Shown here: piece by piece, positions 34,687 through 46,029 of the stretch
Numbering within the stretch: the stretch's first letter is position 1
Layout of the letters: every line of letters begins with the position of its first letter
Source of the DNA: Papaver somniferum
Lineage: Eukaryota > Streptophyta > Magnoliopsida > Ranunculales > Papaveraceae
Direction of reading: 5' to 3'
NCBI RefSeq assembly: GCF_003573695.1
Contig: NC_039358.1
Coordinates: 158,834,920-158,898,919, forward strand
DNA: 64,000 bases
Notes under the pieces: model-generated
What the model was told of the DNA's origin: nothing
What the model saw: only the letters and a program-made list of their open reading frames with translations
Databases searched by the model: none
Program-made: the position numbers and the translations under genes

Positions 34687-35301
34687 TTAGGGTTATTATA
34701 CGCAAAAGTGATAATTCCTGATTGCAAGTAGCATAATTGTGATTATTGCTTGTAGTGATACATCCTAGTAGTGACAAGTGGATCATAACCTTTGTTAAAA
34801 CGGATTAGTGCTTTTACACGTTCATTTGCATTGATTAGTCTTATTTCATAGAACTTAGTGCTCTTAAAGAGTTAAACTTAATTGTGCTTTTACACTTTAG
34901 GTTGCTTTCTAGGAAGAATTCACTTTCGCATCTTTTAATGTGTTTGTTGATGACAAGAGGAAATTAGCGGGATATTCTTACGATCAAGGTATCCTAGGAT
35001 TTTTGATAAAAGTTGAGATTAAATATCAATTCTAGTTATTGTTACAAATTCATGTTTGTGAATGAAAACTAATCCTTGACCAATATCTTCATCTTATTGA
35101 TTTGCTTGTTTATTTCATTATTTGCTTTTAGTTTATTTTCCTTTACATAAAAATCAAAAATACCCCTTGTTTATATAGGAAACCGAAACAACTTGACAAC
35201 CTAGATCCTCTCTGTGGGAATGATCCTTTCTTACCCTTGCTATATTATTTATTTTGAGTTGTGAGAAAGTAATTTATTTTTGACGCATACGACAACGATC
35301 A
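34687..35301 (+). repeat. LTR-B of element C, 3' segment
   Basis: Resumes LTR-B after S and reaches the true element end, CGATCA, before ACTGG. It contains the intact counterpart of the M2 target site. Confidence 0.8.
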
Positions 35302-35633
35302 ACTGGCCTCTGGTTCATAGTGAAACTATTGACTTGAGGAGGATCGTTGCGAGGATCAGACCCCAGTGTAGAAATATCCGTGACAGGAGAACCGCTCATA
35401 TCTGATGTCATCTTGATGAGGAGATCGAGTATGCCAGTTATTGTTTCTTTGACTAGGTCCCTGTTCTTCGTGTGAATCTCCTGCACCCGTGCTAACTTGA
35501 TCAATGTTGGGATTCTTCCGGTTACACCATCAAATACACCGTTGGGAAGAGGGGTATCTTCATTGGAGGAACTTCGACCGGGATTTGAAATTTTTGGGGG
35601 AGTCCTAAGACCAACCATTTTGAAATCAGCCAA
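35302..35633 (-). pseudogene. N-terminal gag segment of R2
   Basis: Minus-strand frame starting MADFKMVGLRTPPK about 50 bp downstream of the primer site. The segment is hydrophilic with a helical stretch (VQEIHTKNRDLVKETITG) and no recognised domain. It is cut by element C; the separated continuation is the protease at 8233-8766. Placement just after PBS identifies it as gag 5' coding sequence. Confidence 0.6.
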
Positions 35634-35681
35634 ATGGGATTGGGTATTGAAGAAATTGACTTCACAACCGAGAGATTAATC

Positions 35682-35699
35682 TCCCACTGTGGTCGCCAA
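35682..35699 (-). other. Primer-binding site of R2
   Basis: Minus strand TTGGCGACCACAGTGGGA, one base inside the 5' LTR. The same site is at 40069-40086 (R1) and 56046-56063 (R3). It begins TGGCGAC as expected of a complement to a tRNA CCA end; I cannot name the tRNA with certainty. Confidence 0.7.
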
Positions 35700-35700
35700 T

Positions 35701-38265
35701 TGTTTATGCGTGAAAACTGTTTCTGTTGTTTTTGGTAAATTTGGGTGTGTGTGGATGAGAAATGAATCTAAACCCTAAAAAAATGCACTGCACGGGAGTA
35801 CTTTTGATTCGAGAGATCAATCTGTACAATTCTGGCCTAAACCAAGAAATGTTCGTTCCAGACTTGCTTCGGTCACAAAGTGAAGGAGATGGGGTTGATC
35901 TTAGGGAGGGAAGCGAAGAAGGTGTTGAGATTATGAAGGTGTTGGTTGTCTATGACTTGTATCAGAATGTTGAACTGGCTTGCACAATGTAAGCTATCAG
36001 TTCTGGGTGTTTTCTGGATACGTTGGTTACAACACTTGGTTTTTTCTGTCTGTGTTTTTTCGTGTTGTTTGGAAATAGGCGAAGGACCTATTTATACAAG
36101 TCATTGAGCGCAAACCCTCATCTCGTAGGAAGTGGAGGAAGTTGAATGATGAAGTAGTGGGGTCGTGTAGGTGATTGAAAGATCACGTCTTAGCCCACTT
36201 CCCTCATCATCTTAACCGTCCATGCCTCCTGACACGTTCTTATATATGGGCGCGTTGCACGCCGTACGCTTTAAATCGCCAGACCAATACCCCAGTAAGT
36301 ATCCCCCAGTTTGTGACATGCTTGATGTCTCGAATGAGTGGATCGTGGGACCCACAGGAAGTAGCATACGGTGCTAGGTTAAATAAATGAGTTATTTAGG
36401 ATATCGATATTCATGAAATATCGTGTATACTTTATGCATGTAATGTGTCGAATACAATCAATATGTATGAAGCATCGTTGTTTTAAATCTTAACAGAGTA
36501 AGTCGCGGATTAAGCATCTTAAAATAGTTGCATGCCCAACCATCTTCGAGTGATCGTTTGGAGGCCGCATGGGCGGGGCCATCCCTTGGCCGATCACTCC
36601 TTGTGGTAGAGTGACGGACGGTGATCACCAAGGTGCCTCATTGTCCGTTTAACTCTTAGCCTAGGCTGTCCGACCAAGCTGGCAAAGTTGGACAGACGAG
36701 ATGATCTGCGGCACATGTTTGCGACCGTTGATGGATTTTAGGGTTTTAAAGAGGTGCGCAAGCATCACTCTTTAGCTTGACCGAAATCAAGCATGGACAA
36801 AGTTTTTGGTGGGACCGACCGGGCATGCGTGTAGACGGCTTGCCGGTGTACAAGTCCGTGCCACTCTATCTCGCGGAGGTGCGATCTAGGCCACTCAATT
36901 TTTTTGGCAAAGGTGAGTGGTCGTGATCGATTTGCGACAGAAATCCTTTGCCGCAAAGGATTTTAGGGGGCCACGGAATGCCATCTTTGGGCGCGCGTTT
37001 CGAGGCGCCAAGCCATGGTCCACCTTGGACGACTGGTTACATGCGCAGGTGGGCCCACGGTGATCATGTTGATGCTCTCTGGACCTCCTTAGTCTATATC
37101 TATACCCTCCATCCGAGCTGGCGAATATGGATGGTCATGATCAAACTGCGACATATATGTAATGCTGCAAACCCTAATTAGGGTTTTGGATCAGTGATGC
37201 GTGCGCAACTTTGTCCAAATGGTTTGGAAGGCTATGCTCCCCCTTTCGGGAGACCGACCGTGTGGGGCCCATGTTGGGCCAACGGTGAAGTTATGTGTTC
37301 CTGCCCAGTGGTCTTAGGCGTGATCTAAGCCATCCAAATATGCTGGCGAAGTTGGATGGTTGTGATTGATTTAAGACGCTAGTGGGGTTTCCGCAACCCT
37401 TTAAGCATCACGTCAGCCACACTTCGAGCAAGCGTTCCTTTCTCTAGGGCTAGGTCGTGAGAAAACCGATCAGGTGGGTTAGGATTGGGCCCGCTAATGT
37501 GTACATTAGCGCTTCACTGATCAACCGTGGGATGATATAATCCATCCAACCAGGCTGGTGAAGTTGGACGGTCATGATGATTTTAAGACTGCTTTGAGCG
37601 GTCATGCTCGTTTGAGCCTTCCCCAAAGCAACGCGTCCATCCCTATTTGGGGCCGGCGTTTGACAGCCGTTAGGGATATAGCGTGGTGTTCGACCGGCTA
37701 GGGCATAGGCGGGCCCGCCGGTGATCATCACAGTGATCGCCTACTCCTGCTAGGGTTGGCTAGGCTGGTTAAATCATGCGGTCAACTTGCATGGCCGCGA
37801 TTGTTTCTGAGACTGATATGGAGAGTCCAGATTTTCTTTAAGTAAATTAAATACATTCGATCGAGCTGTTTCGCGTCGACTCGAAATTCTCTTTGTCAGA
37901 GAGTGATGCAGCCTGTACGGGTATTTCGTGCATGTCCCAAAATTGGCACTTGGAGATTCATGTTACTCTGCTGAGAGTGAACATTCAGTCGTCATACCAT
38001 GTTAATGATGAGAGTTCGGCTAGGAACACCACAGGAAATACTAGGAAAATCATGCATTAATTAATAATGCTAAAATTCACAGAATATTTGGGATTGTTGC
38101 TGCATGCACCATTCTGCGTGAATTCTGTGTATTTATTGAATTGCTTCTAATAAATAAAGTGAAAAGGTACTCATCACTTACCAAACGGCTTTACCCTTTG
38201 TAGGATGTCAGCGCATTAAATTTGGTTTTACAATTTTAGCCCTGAACTAAAATCCACCATCAACA
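35701..38265 (-). repeat. 5' LTR of element R2
   Basis: A 2565-bp partner of 2982-5505 with TG...CA ends, nearly identical over its length. TATA box at 36089-36096 (minus). A telo-box-like palindrome (AAACCCTAATTAGGGTTTT) is at 37169-37187. It is followed by GCAGG (38266-38270), the right target duplication. Confidence 0.9.
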
Positions 38266-38583
38266 GCAGGATGTTGTATCTCGGTGGTTTTTCTCTTGCT
38301 GCTTCAGTGAAACCACTTACAGAAGGTTGAAGGTTGTATTGCATGTTTGTCCGACGTGTCGAAGAAGCTTTATCCTCCATTCATGTCATGAGTAGCGTGA
38401 CTGGGTGCACTGTGGAGGTGGTTTCAAACTGGGAGTTCCACTGAGATGTGTTTATGAAGTTTGAATACAATGCTTCATGTTTTCTAAAATCCAGAAGCCG
38501 CAAGATGAAACAAACGAAGTTCCAAAAATGAAAGGCGCTCTTTCCAAAAAGAATGAGTTGTTGCTGAAAGACTTCCCTTGAAT
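38266..38583 (+). pseudogene. PMD-gene 3' remnant in R1 (antisense)
   Basis: Plus-strand reading contains VEEALSSIHVMSS, DVFMKFEYNASCF and a KKNELLLKDFP end. These parallel VQEALFSIHRMS, DVFVQYDFNAPWF and QKDELLQKDFP at the end of the PMD gene in R3 (53619-54551). Part of the coiled-coil is deleted and stops interrupt it. Its upstream part was separated or lost when R2 inserted. It shows the antisense PMD gene belongs to the family, not only to R3. Confidence 0.7.
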
Positions 38584-39115
38584 ACTTGCGCATTTTCTTT
38601 TATATTTCCCTTTTAGGTGTCTTGAGTGATGTAAGGAATTCCTTTCACATTTTGGTTTTCTGGTTTTTGAACTAGTAGGTGATTGAGTTTTTGAATTGGT
38701 TTATTTTTTAGATGATTTTATGAATGACATTCTGAAAGGAATTATGTTTGAATCGGCTGAAATCCAACATTCTGGTTTTGAATTCGATCATTCTAAGTAT
38801 CTCGTAAAAATTGTAAATGTTGCGTAAAAGGGGAAACATGTAAAAGGAAGATAATCTGGTGTCTAAGACCAACTGCATCATTGACTTCCTTCCTCGATGT
38901 GGGACGCATGCATCAAGTCCCCAGCAAGCTTTTAGAATGTAAAATTGTTTAACGAAACTTACTTATTCACAAGATTTCGGTTGAACGAGACTTGAATTCT
39001 CCAAGGGTGATCGCTTCGAATCCAAGTTGTTATGGCGCGCCTCGAGAAACCCGTAGTTGGTTCGATCAATTCGATGAAACTGCGCACGTTAATCTTCGGA
39101 GAAAGGGGGTAACTC
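38584..39115. other. R1 internal DNA, homologous to R3 54552-55015
   Basis: Follows the spacer between the PMD gene and gag in R3, including the 3' untranslated part of the PMD transcript (CTTTCACA...TTTGGTTTT blocks). No gene recognised. Confidence 0.5.
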
Positions 39116-39304
39116 TCATGAGTTAATCTTCCTTTGGAAAATATGCTTCAGGCCGTTGTATTCACTGGTAAAGCGATGAATTAATCTGCGGCAGTGGTAG
39201 TACCTCGGGTCCGTTATCTCTTGATCATTTGGATGTTCCTTGTTTCGCTGAAACATTCTTCCTAACAGAGTGATTCGCCCAAACTGCGGATTCTTTCTCG
39301 ACAT
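39116..39304 (-). pseudogene. Gag zinc-knuckle-like remnant of R1
   Basis: The minus-strand end TDPRYYHCRRLIHRFTSEYN parallels R3 MDPRYCHYHRFLHHPTSECN near 55100, a CxYHR..H..xxC gag motif common in plant gypsy elements, here with Cys and His changed. Further gag sequence to 40087 is broken by stops. No protease or RT is seen in R1. Confidence 0.55.
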
Positions 39305-40087
39305 GATGACGCGGGCATCGTTATCTTTTTGAGGATGTTCTCTTGAGGTGTCAGCTCCAGTAGACTTGAAGATGTCCCGGGCTCGCTCCTATCCGAGCTG
39401 GAATAATAGGCGAACCCTTTATGATGATTTGAAGATGTTTCAAGTCTCCTTTGTTATTGTAGATGTACGAATTCTCGGAATTACACCATATTCTGGATCT
39501 ACACGTTTTGTTGATGAAGTGATAGCAGATGCTCCTGATCATAAATTGGAAGCAGTGGTGGAATATAGATAGACCTTTTCTTTTTTGACCTCTGCAGGTG
39601 TCTTCCCAGGACTCCACTGGTGTTGAATTTGTTGTCGACTATCTCCATACTGAAACAACGGCTACGCGAATCTTCACTTCGTCTTTCTGTGTGTGGACCC
39701 TTTGAGGCATTTCTGGCTTGCTCCATACAACACTTGTGGTGTTGCAGAAAAGGTGATTGCTCCATCCGGATCTCGAGAGAAGCCGTTGCGTTCTTCTAAG
39801 TAGTAGTCGCGTCTTGTGTCTACACGCGGCTTTTCGGTCCTTTCATCTGGGAAATTTACTGGTGCTCAGCTATCCAAGGTATTTCCAGTAGCATTGCTTG
39901 AAAAAGCGTTTTTGTGAAGCTTCTTAGTGAATGGAACACCGGAATTGAAATTGGTTGTTGAACCTAAATTGAATTTAATGATTGAATTGAATCTAATATT
40001 TACCCTTTTGAAATTGAGAAAATTGGAATGAATCTTGAGAATCTGATTTTGCAACCGAGATGTCAATCTCCCACTGTGGTCGCCAAT
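39305..40087 (-). other. R1 gag region and primer site, degenerate
   Basis: Minus-strand gag-side DNA with stops; the segment 39320-39440 matches R2 7138-7260. The primer site TTGGCGACCACAGTGGGA is at 40086-40069. Nothing else is recognisable. Confidence 0.5.
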
Positions 40088-42703
40088 TGTTTGAGGGTAA
40101 AAACAAGTTCTGCTGTTTTTGATAAATTTTGGGTGTGTTGATGAGGAACGAATTCAAACCATAAACAATGCACTGCACGGGAGTACTTTTAGATTCGATA
40201 GATCAATCTGTAAAACTCTGGCCTAAACCAAGAAATGGTCGTTCCAGATTCAACTCGGTCACAAAGTGAAGGAGAAGGGGTTGATCTTAGAGAGGGAAGC
40301 AAATAAGGTGTTTGAGATCAAAATATTGAATTGTGAAGGTGTGGTTGTTTTATGACTTGTATCAGAATATGAAAATGGCTTGCAGAACGTAAGCTATCAG
40401 TTCTTGGTGTTTTCTGGATACTGTGTTAATAACACTTGTGTTCCCCTTGTCGAAATAGGTTGAAAACCTATTTATACAAGTCATTTGAGCGCAACCTTGA
40501 TCCCGTAGGAAGTGGAGAAAGTTAAGTGGTGGAGTAATGGAGTTGTGTAAAAGGTGGCGAACATTGCGTGATCACACCTTCACCCACTACTCCATCATTG
40601 TTAACCATTCGTCTTTTCCTAACACGTTCTCGTAATGAGCACGTTGCATGCTGCATGCTGTAAACTGTCAGACCAATACCCCAGTAAGCATCCCCCAGTT
40701 TGTGACGTGTTTGATGTCTCGAATAAGTGGGTCAAGTCGTGGAACCCGCCGCGAAGAATAACATGGTGATATTAGGTGAAACAACAAAGTTGTTTATGAG
40801 GTCAATAAAAACATTGTATGTATTCGATGCATGTGAAGCATCGCATTTAAGCAGCTCAAACTAATCGATGCGTATGAAGCATCATTGTTTTTGAGATTGA
40901 TTGAATAAGTCGCGAATAAGCGTCTTAAAAGTTGAATCTTGATCGACCACCTTCGGGTGATCGTTTGGTGGCTTTAGAGACACGCCATTACTTGGCCGAT
41001 CACTTCATGTGGAAGAAGGATGACCGGCCTTTATAATTTTGCTTTGCTTGCTTTCTAAAAATAAATCTATACCATCCAACTAGGCTTGCAAAGTTGGATG
41101 GCCGTGATCATTTGCGGCAGTTTCAAACTGCCATTGACGCAATTTTAGGGTTTAGGAGGCCGTGCGTCCAACCCCTCTTTGGGCGTGCGTTTCGAGGCAC
41201 TGAGCCCTAGATTGCGTAGGCCGATCAATCACGTGTAAAGGTGGGTCTACAATGATCACGTTGACATCTTCGGGGCCATTTAAGATTAAATCTAAGCCAC
41301 TCAAATCAGCTGGTGAAGATGAGTGGTCGAGATTGATTTGCGGCAGTAATGTGTTGCGGCAAAGTGATGTTAGGTTTTTGAAAATAGCGCAAACACCCAT
41401 GTTTGGGCCGGCGGTTTTATGTGTTTTTGACTTGTTATGAGCAAGTCGATCGTCCACATGTGGAGTTGGTTCGATGATGAACGCGTTGACACCTCCTTGA
41501 TCGTGTGAAACACGATCTAATCCGTCCAACTAGGCTGGCGAAGTTGGATGGATACGATCGATTAGCGGTAGTTGTATAACGCCGCTTATTCAATTTAGGG
41601 TTTTCAAGGTTGCGCGATCATCCTAGTTCAATCGAACGATTTGGCCTGTCATTGACTTCCTTGAGTAAGTCGATCAAGTGGGGATAAAATTGGGTCGGCG
41701 GTGGATCCATGCGTACTCCCTTGACTGTCTGAAACGCAATCTAGGCCGTCTAATTAGGCTATCCAAGTTGGACGAACACGATCGATTTGTGACAGTTGTA
41801 AACTGCCGCAACCCGAATTGAGGGTTTCGAATACAACGCGCCTGCTCGAGTTTGTGTAAGCGATCAAGCACCATATAGGTTTGTCGTAGGCAAGTCGATC
41901 GTCAAAGGGGAAAGTGGGGCCGCCAAGGATCATGTTGTCACTTCTTTAATCGTTTGTAGGAAGATCTAAGCCGTCCAACTAGGCTGGCAAAGTTGGACGG
42001 TTGCGACATTTTTTGAGACTGTTTTAGACAGTTTAACTCATTCCAGCTTCTTTCAATAACAAGATTCCCCTGTTTAGGGTTAGCGTTCGGCAACACTAAG
42101 ACGTGTTGAAGCCAAGTCCGGTTGGTTGGGACGTTGGTGGGCCCACAGTCGGTCGATGCAGTAATTACCTAATTCTGCCAGGAGTGGTCTAGGTTTGCTA
42201 AAACATGCGTCCAAATTGTGTGGCCGTGATTGTTTCTGAGACTGATATTAACAGCCTAGATTTTTCTTAAGGAATTCAAGCGTGATTGAGCCCACTTAAA
42301 AGTGTGCCACTACGAGATTCTCTTTGTCAGAGAGTGATGCAGCCTGTGTGAGTACTTTCATGCAGACTTCAATACTGACACTTCGGAAGATTCATGCTAC
42401 TCTGCTGAGAGTGAACATTAATCTTCATGTCATTCCAACATTGAGGGTTCTCTTGCTGAACATAGCATAGGAAAATACAAGGCACACAATGCATTAAATT
42501 GATAATGTTACTAGGAAAATTCATAGAATATTCGGGATTGTTGCACCATTCTGAATGAATTCCATACATATTGAGTTGCTCAATGAGTGAAGAGGTTTTT
42601 TGCACTCATCACTTCTTAAATGACTTTATACCCTTGCAGGGCGTCAGAGCATTAAATACAGGGTTTTACAATTTTATCCCTATTCGAAAAACCACCATCA
42701 ACA
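40088..42703 (-). repeat. 5' LTR of element R1
   Basis: A 2616-bp LTR; TGTTTGAGG at 40088, ATCAACA ending 42703; TATA box 40469-40476 (minus). It shows the modular structure most clearly: hairpins with arms such as CCGTCCAAC/GTTGGACGG start at 41072, 41296, 41522, 41746 and 41971, spaced 224-226 bp. The final 855 bp equal 1-855. Confidence 0.9.
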
Positions 42704-42763
42704 CCCACTTTTCTAGAAGAATAGACAAATTAAGCATTATTTCATATATCGCAGGTAAGGCGA

Positions 42764-44265
42764 TGGTGACGAGACGATCTACTCATGCGAGACAAGACGA
42801 AACTGGTGGAACCCACCAAGAAGGTCTAGACGACATGGAGCTAGGCGAGACGATGCACAATGGTGCGCTCCCTGGAGAGGGACAACCCGATAATCCATAT
42901 CGGGAGGGGTTAACAGATAACTCCAGATTCGACGAAGAGGTAAACCCCTTCGAAGAACAAGACGATATCCATTTAACTCAACCAGGAGGGTTGAATGGTT
43001 TGCCAAGGCAAACGGTGAACTATGAAACAAAGAAGGAAAAACCTTCTAACCATGGCGATACCACTGCAACCATCCTAAAAGCGCAGGAGGCGCAGGGTGA
43101 GAGAATGAAAAAACTAGAAAAACGTAACAGGAGGCTAAAGTGGAGAAACCACAGGCTGAAACACAAAGCAAAGAAAAAGGTGCCACTTGCTACCATAGAG
43201 GAGATCCCTGAGGAGGAGAATCCATTTGAAAACTTGCAAGACGATGAGCGAGTCAATATCCCTGACACCTCAAACGAGGAAACATCGGATCGCTTTCCCA
43301 AGGGAAGCAAAGACGTCCTAAACGAGGAGGATAGTCCATCCGAGGGATCATCCGATGTTGATCCCAAGCATAAACGAGAAACGAATAAAAATGGCGAAAC
43401 TAGATGTGTGGTCGAGAATCTCGCCACCGCAAATCCCAATCGAGGGGAGACCTCGAGGTCAACTCGTTCTAAGATTGTATCGTACAACGAACAACCGGAT
43501 GAGGACTCATGGAGATCTAGAAATCGACATCGAGAGATCTCTTTCTCACCCGAGAGAGCACAGGGAAGAAAGAAGAAGGCCGAAAAGATGCACATGGACG
43601 ATCAGTTACACGCCCGACTCTGCCATTTAGAGGCTATGTGTAGAGAAGCCACGGGAAAACAAGAAAGCAAGAAGTTGGCAGAGGTAATGCAAGAGGCAGG
43701 ACAATCTCCCATGTCCGAGAACCTACTAACACAACCATTTCCAAGGAAATGTTCCCTTCCGACGTTCACAGCTCCATTCACGGGGATCGGGGACGCAGTT
43801 GAACATCTTAGAACTTACCGCATGACACTCACCAAATGGGATCAGTACGATGTGGTGTTGTGTAAATTTTTACCATCTAGTCTAAGAGACGAGGCTCTAA
43901 TGTGGTTTAACAATTTACCAAAAGGATCGGTTAAGTCATTCGCTCACCTATCCGAGATGTTCTTAGAAACATATATTCACAATAGCAGAGTCAAACCTGA
44001 AGTTGATGCACTGTTCCACTTAGCTCGAGGACCAAATGAGTCACTCCGCTCTCTGGTAACACGTTGGAGAAAATTATGCGCCGAGATCGGAAGAGTCCCC
44101 GAGGCCTACACGATCTTGGGATTCAAAAATAGTCTGAGAAAGACAGACCCCATATTTGTCCGGATGTATGAAACCATGCCAAATAATTTGGGAAAACTGA
44201 GAGAAATCCAGGAGGGCTACGTGGCCCTTGAAAACTTCAAGACGGTACTTACAATTAACTGGTAA
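42764..44265 (+). CDS. Ty3/gypsy Gag protein of a separate element
   Basis: About 500 codons from a likely start MVTRRSTHARQDETGG. The frame is open upstream to 42571 but that part is LTR sequence. The N-terminal half is acidic and basic low-complexity (KRNRRLKWRNHRLKHKAKKK). The C-terminal third is a retrotransposon Gag domain: FTGIGDAVEHLRTY, DEALMWFNNLPKGSVKSFAHL, FLETYIHNSRVK, LARGPNESLRSLVTRWRKLC. It would form the capsid. It reads plus, opposite to R1, whose LTR ends at 42703. No LTR of its own is recognised. After TGGTAA it is disrupted for about 150 bp, then continues as the protease frame. Confidence 0.85.
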
Positions 44266-44423
44266 AAGGAACCAGTAGAGGAGCAAATATGGTAGAACCG
44301 CATAACCCTTAGGTGCCAGCCCAAGGAGTAGGGCGACCCAACAACGGGTCAACCCAGTTCGATAAACATCGGAGTGGAGGATGGAAAGGGTGAAATCAAG
44401 CCCAACAAAAGAAGGGAAAGTTT

Positions 44424-45557
44424 GTAGACCCGGTTTACACGAAACTAAACACCCCCATATCCATGATCCTCAAGAAGATTGACGGGAAATACAAAATCAG
44501 TTACCCATGGAACAGAGGTCAGCAGCCCGAGCAGGACAAAAATAAAACTGACTTCTGCGAGTTCCATCAATTCCATAGTCACACGACAGACTCGTACAGA
44601 GACTTGAAAAAGATGGTGCACGATATGATCGATGAAGGTAAGCTCCAAGAGTACATCGCGCAACAAGCAATCCAACCAGCCACTGGGGCACCCATACATC
44701 GTGTGGAGATCCCTCGTGAGGCAAAATATCTAGGATACAATACGATATCGTACTCTGCTATCATAGCTCCCACTTCTGAAGGAAATATCACAGGACGAAT
44801 CCACAAACGAAACTTCGAAGGTGATGAAGTCTTCAGTGTAGCTAAAGAGCCCCCCATTGAGGAGTGGATGAAATTTCCTATCAACTTTTCAGCCTCGGAG
44901 ACACCTGATGGAGGTCGGAACCACAACGACCCGCTAGTGGTCACGATGGCCATCACACTTCCCGAACACGAAGGCAAGGAAGAAAAACCTAAGGCATTGC
45001 CATGGGCCATGCCTAAAATCCCGATCGATGGAGGAATCCCTGTAGAGATCTTATTTTATGAAACATTCAAACAAATGGGTCTTAGAGACGACTGCCTAAT
45101 ACCCTCCACCTATAACATATTTGGCTTCAACGACTCGTCGACCCGCCCAAGGGGCGAGGTGACATTGGAAATTCGGGTAGGAAAAATCCTCACCTTAACC
45201 ACTTTATGTGTAATGGATGTACTTTCACCTTACACAGCTATTGTCGGGCGATCCTGGGTCCATGGGATCAAAGGAGTTTCCTCAACTTACCATCAGAGGC
45301 TAAGGTTCCCTACGCCCGATGGAGTCGCAGAAATCGTCGGAGACTCTGGTGAGGCAAAATATTGCTACAAGATGGACATTCAAAATGGCGAAAAAAAAGT
45401 AAACTCCCCAAAGGCACAGTCAAGGAGGGCCAGGAATGCCAACAACCTGGCTGAGATTCATGACTACATAGAAATAGCTAATGATCCAAAGCGCTCGAAC
45501 GATGCTCCAGCCTCGTGCAACATCATAACCTCGGGGTCGCCTACATGGCCGTTATAG
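44424..45557 (+). CDS. Gag C-terminal zinc-like segment and aspartic protease
   Basis: Open from about KFVDPVYTKLNTPIS. Early part: CEFHQFHSHTTDSYRDLKK, a gag Cys/His motif with the last Cys lost. Later part: retropepsin-like IPIDGGIPVEILFYETF, where D-G-G stands in place of D-T/S-G, followed by TLCVMDVLSPYTAIVGRSWVHGIKG and the FPTPDGVAEI tail typical of plant Tat-type proteases. The frame ends TWPL at 45557. RT, RNase H and integrase are absent. It was probably one reading with 42764-44265, now separated by stops. Confidence 0.75.
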   Translation, partial: VDPVYTKLNTPISMILKKIDGKYKISYPWNRGQQPEQDKNKTDFCEFHQFHSHTTDSYRDLKKMVHDMIDEGKLQEYIAQQAIQPATGAPIHRVEIPREAKYLGYNTISYSAIIAPTSEGNITGRIHKRNFEGDEVFSVAKEPPIEEWMKFPINFSASETPDGGRNHNDPLVVTMAITLPEHEGKEEKPKALPWAMPKIPIDGGIPVEILFYETFKQMGLRDDCLIPSTYNIFGFNDSSTRPRGEVTLEIRVGKILTLTTLCVMDVLSPYTAIVGRSWVHGIKGVSSTYHQRLRFPTPDGVAEIVGDSGEAKYCYKMDIQNGEKKVNSPKAQSRRARNANNLAEIHDYIEIANDPKRSNDAPASCNIITSGSPTWPL

Positions 45558-46029
45558 CAATCACAAACTCTCTCTGATAAAGGAGAGCATGAATCTAACT
45601 TCCACCCATAGGTTGATACCCCCCTTGTTTTAAAGGAAGAAAATAAACCACACGAGGTTGATACCCCCTTGTTTTGACCTATCTTCCATCAATAATTGAC
45701 AATATAGGCTTAACTTTTGTATTTGTCAAAATTCCATTCATTCTTTCATCAATACATGCATATAAATTCATGAACGACTTTACTTTTGACAAGATATGGG
45801 ACAATCAAGTTCACGGACGCAAATACACATATCCCATAACAATATTGCAATATATAAAACCATAAAGATTAATACTGCAAAAATCATCTTCCAAACAATT
45901 TAGAATTTAAACCAATAAATGTAAAAACATGAAGATGAAAACATTGGACATAGCTATGTGTAATCACAATAATGGCTATTCCAACCTCTAATTATTCTTC
46001 TAAACAAAAACCGAAATATAGAAGATTTA
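45558..46029. other. Junction between gypsy fragment and copia fragment
   Basis: Contains two copies of a short direct repeat, GGTTGATACCCCC(C)TTGTTTT, at about 45612 and 45656, then AT-rich DNA without a gene. The change of element lies around 45600-45700. No target duplication was identified. Confidence 0.4.

Larger units (their letters stand above)
8770..35301 (+). mobile_element. LTR element C (two LTRs, nested insertions)
   Basis: Starts TGATAGG and ends CGATCA, flanked by the 5-bp duplication ACTGG (8765-8769 and 35302-35306). The interrupted host is the R2 gag-protease region. Without its nested insertions it consists of two homologous non-coding blocks. LTR-A is 8770-about 9128, about 15098-17565 and 28806-29372. 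LTR-B is about 29378-31724 and 34687-35301. TATA boxes at 17216-17224 and 31415-31421 indicate plus orientation. No internal coding region remains: LTR-A lacks its last bases and LTR-B about its first 400 bp, so a deletion fused the two. Confidence 0.85.

Noticed and set aside
35682..35699. Primer sites as possible tRNA gene ends
   Set aside because: Only 18 bases match a tRNA-like end, and no cloverleaf surrounds any of them. They are primer-binding sites.
42571..42763. Upstream extension of the gypsy gag frame
   Set aside because: The first 133 bases are R1 LTR, so the open frame there is accidental. The start at 42764 begins with a typical gag N-terminus.
43020..43595. Ser/Phe-rich minus-strand frame
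   Set aside because: Shadow of the gag coding strand on the other strand, with no domain.
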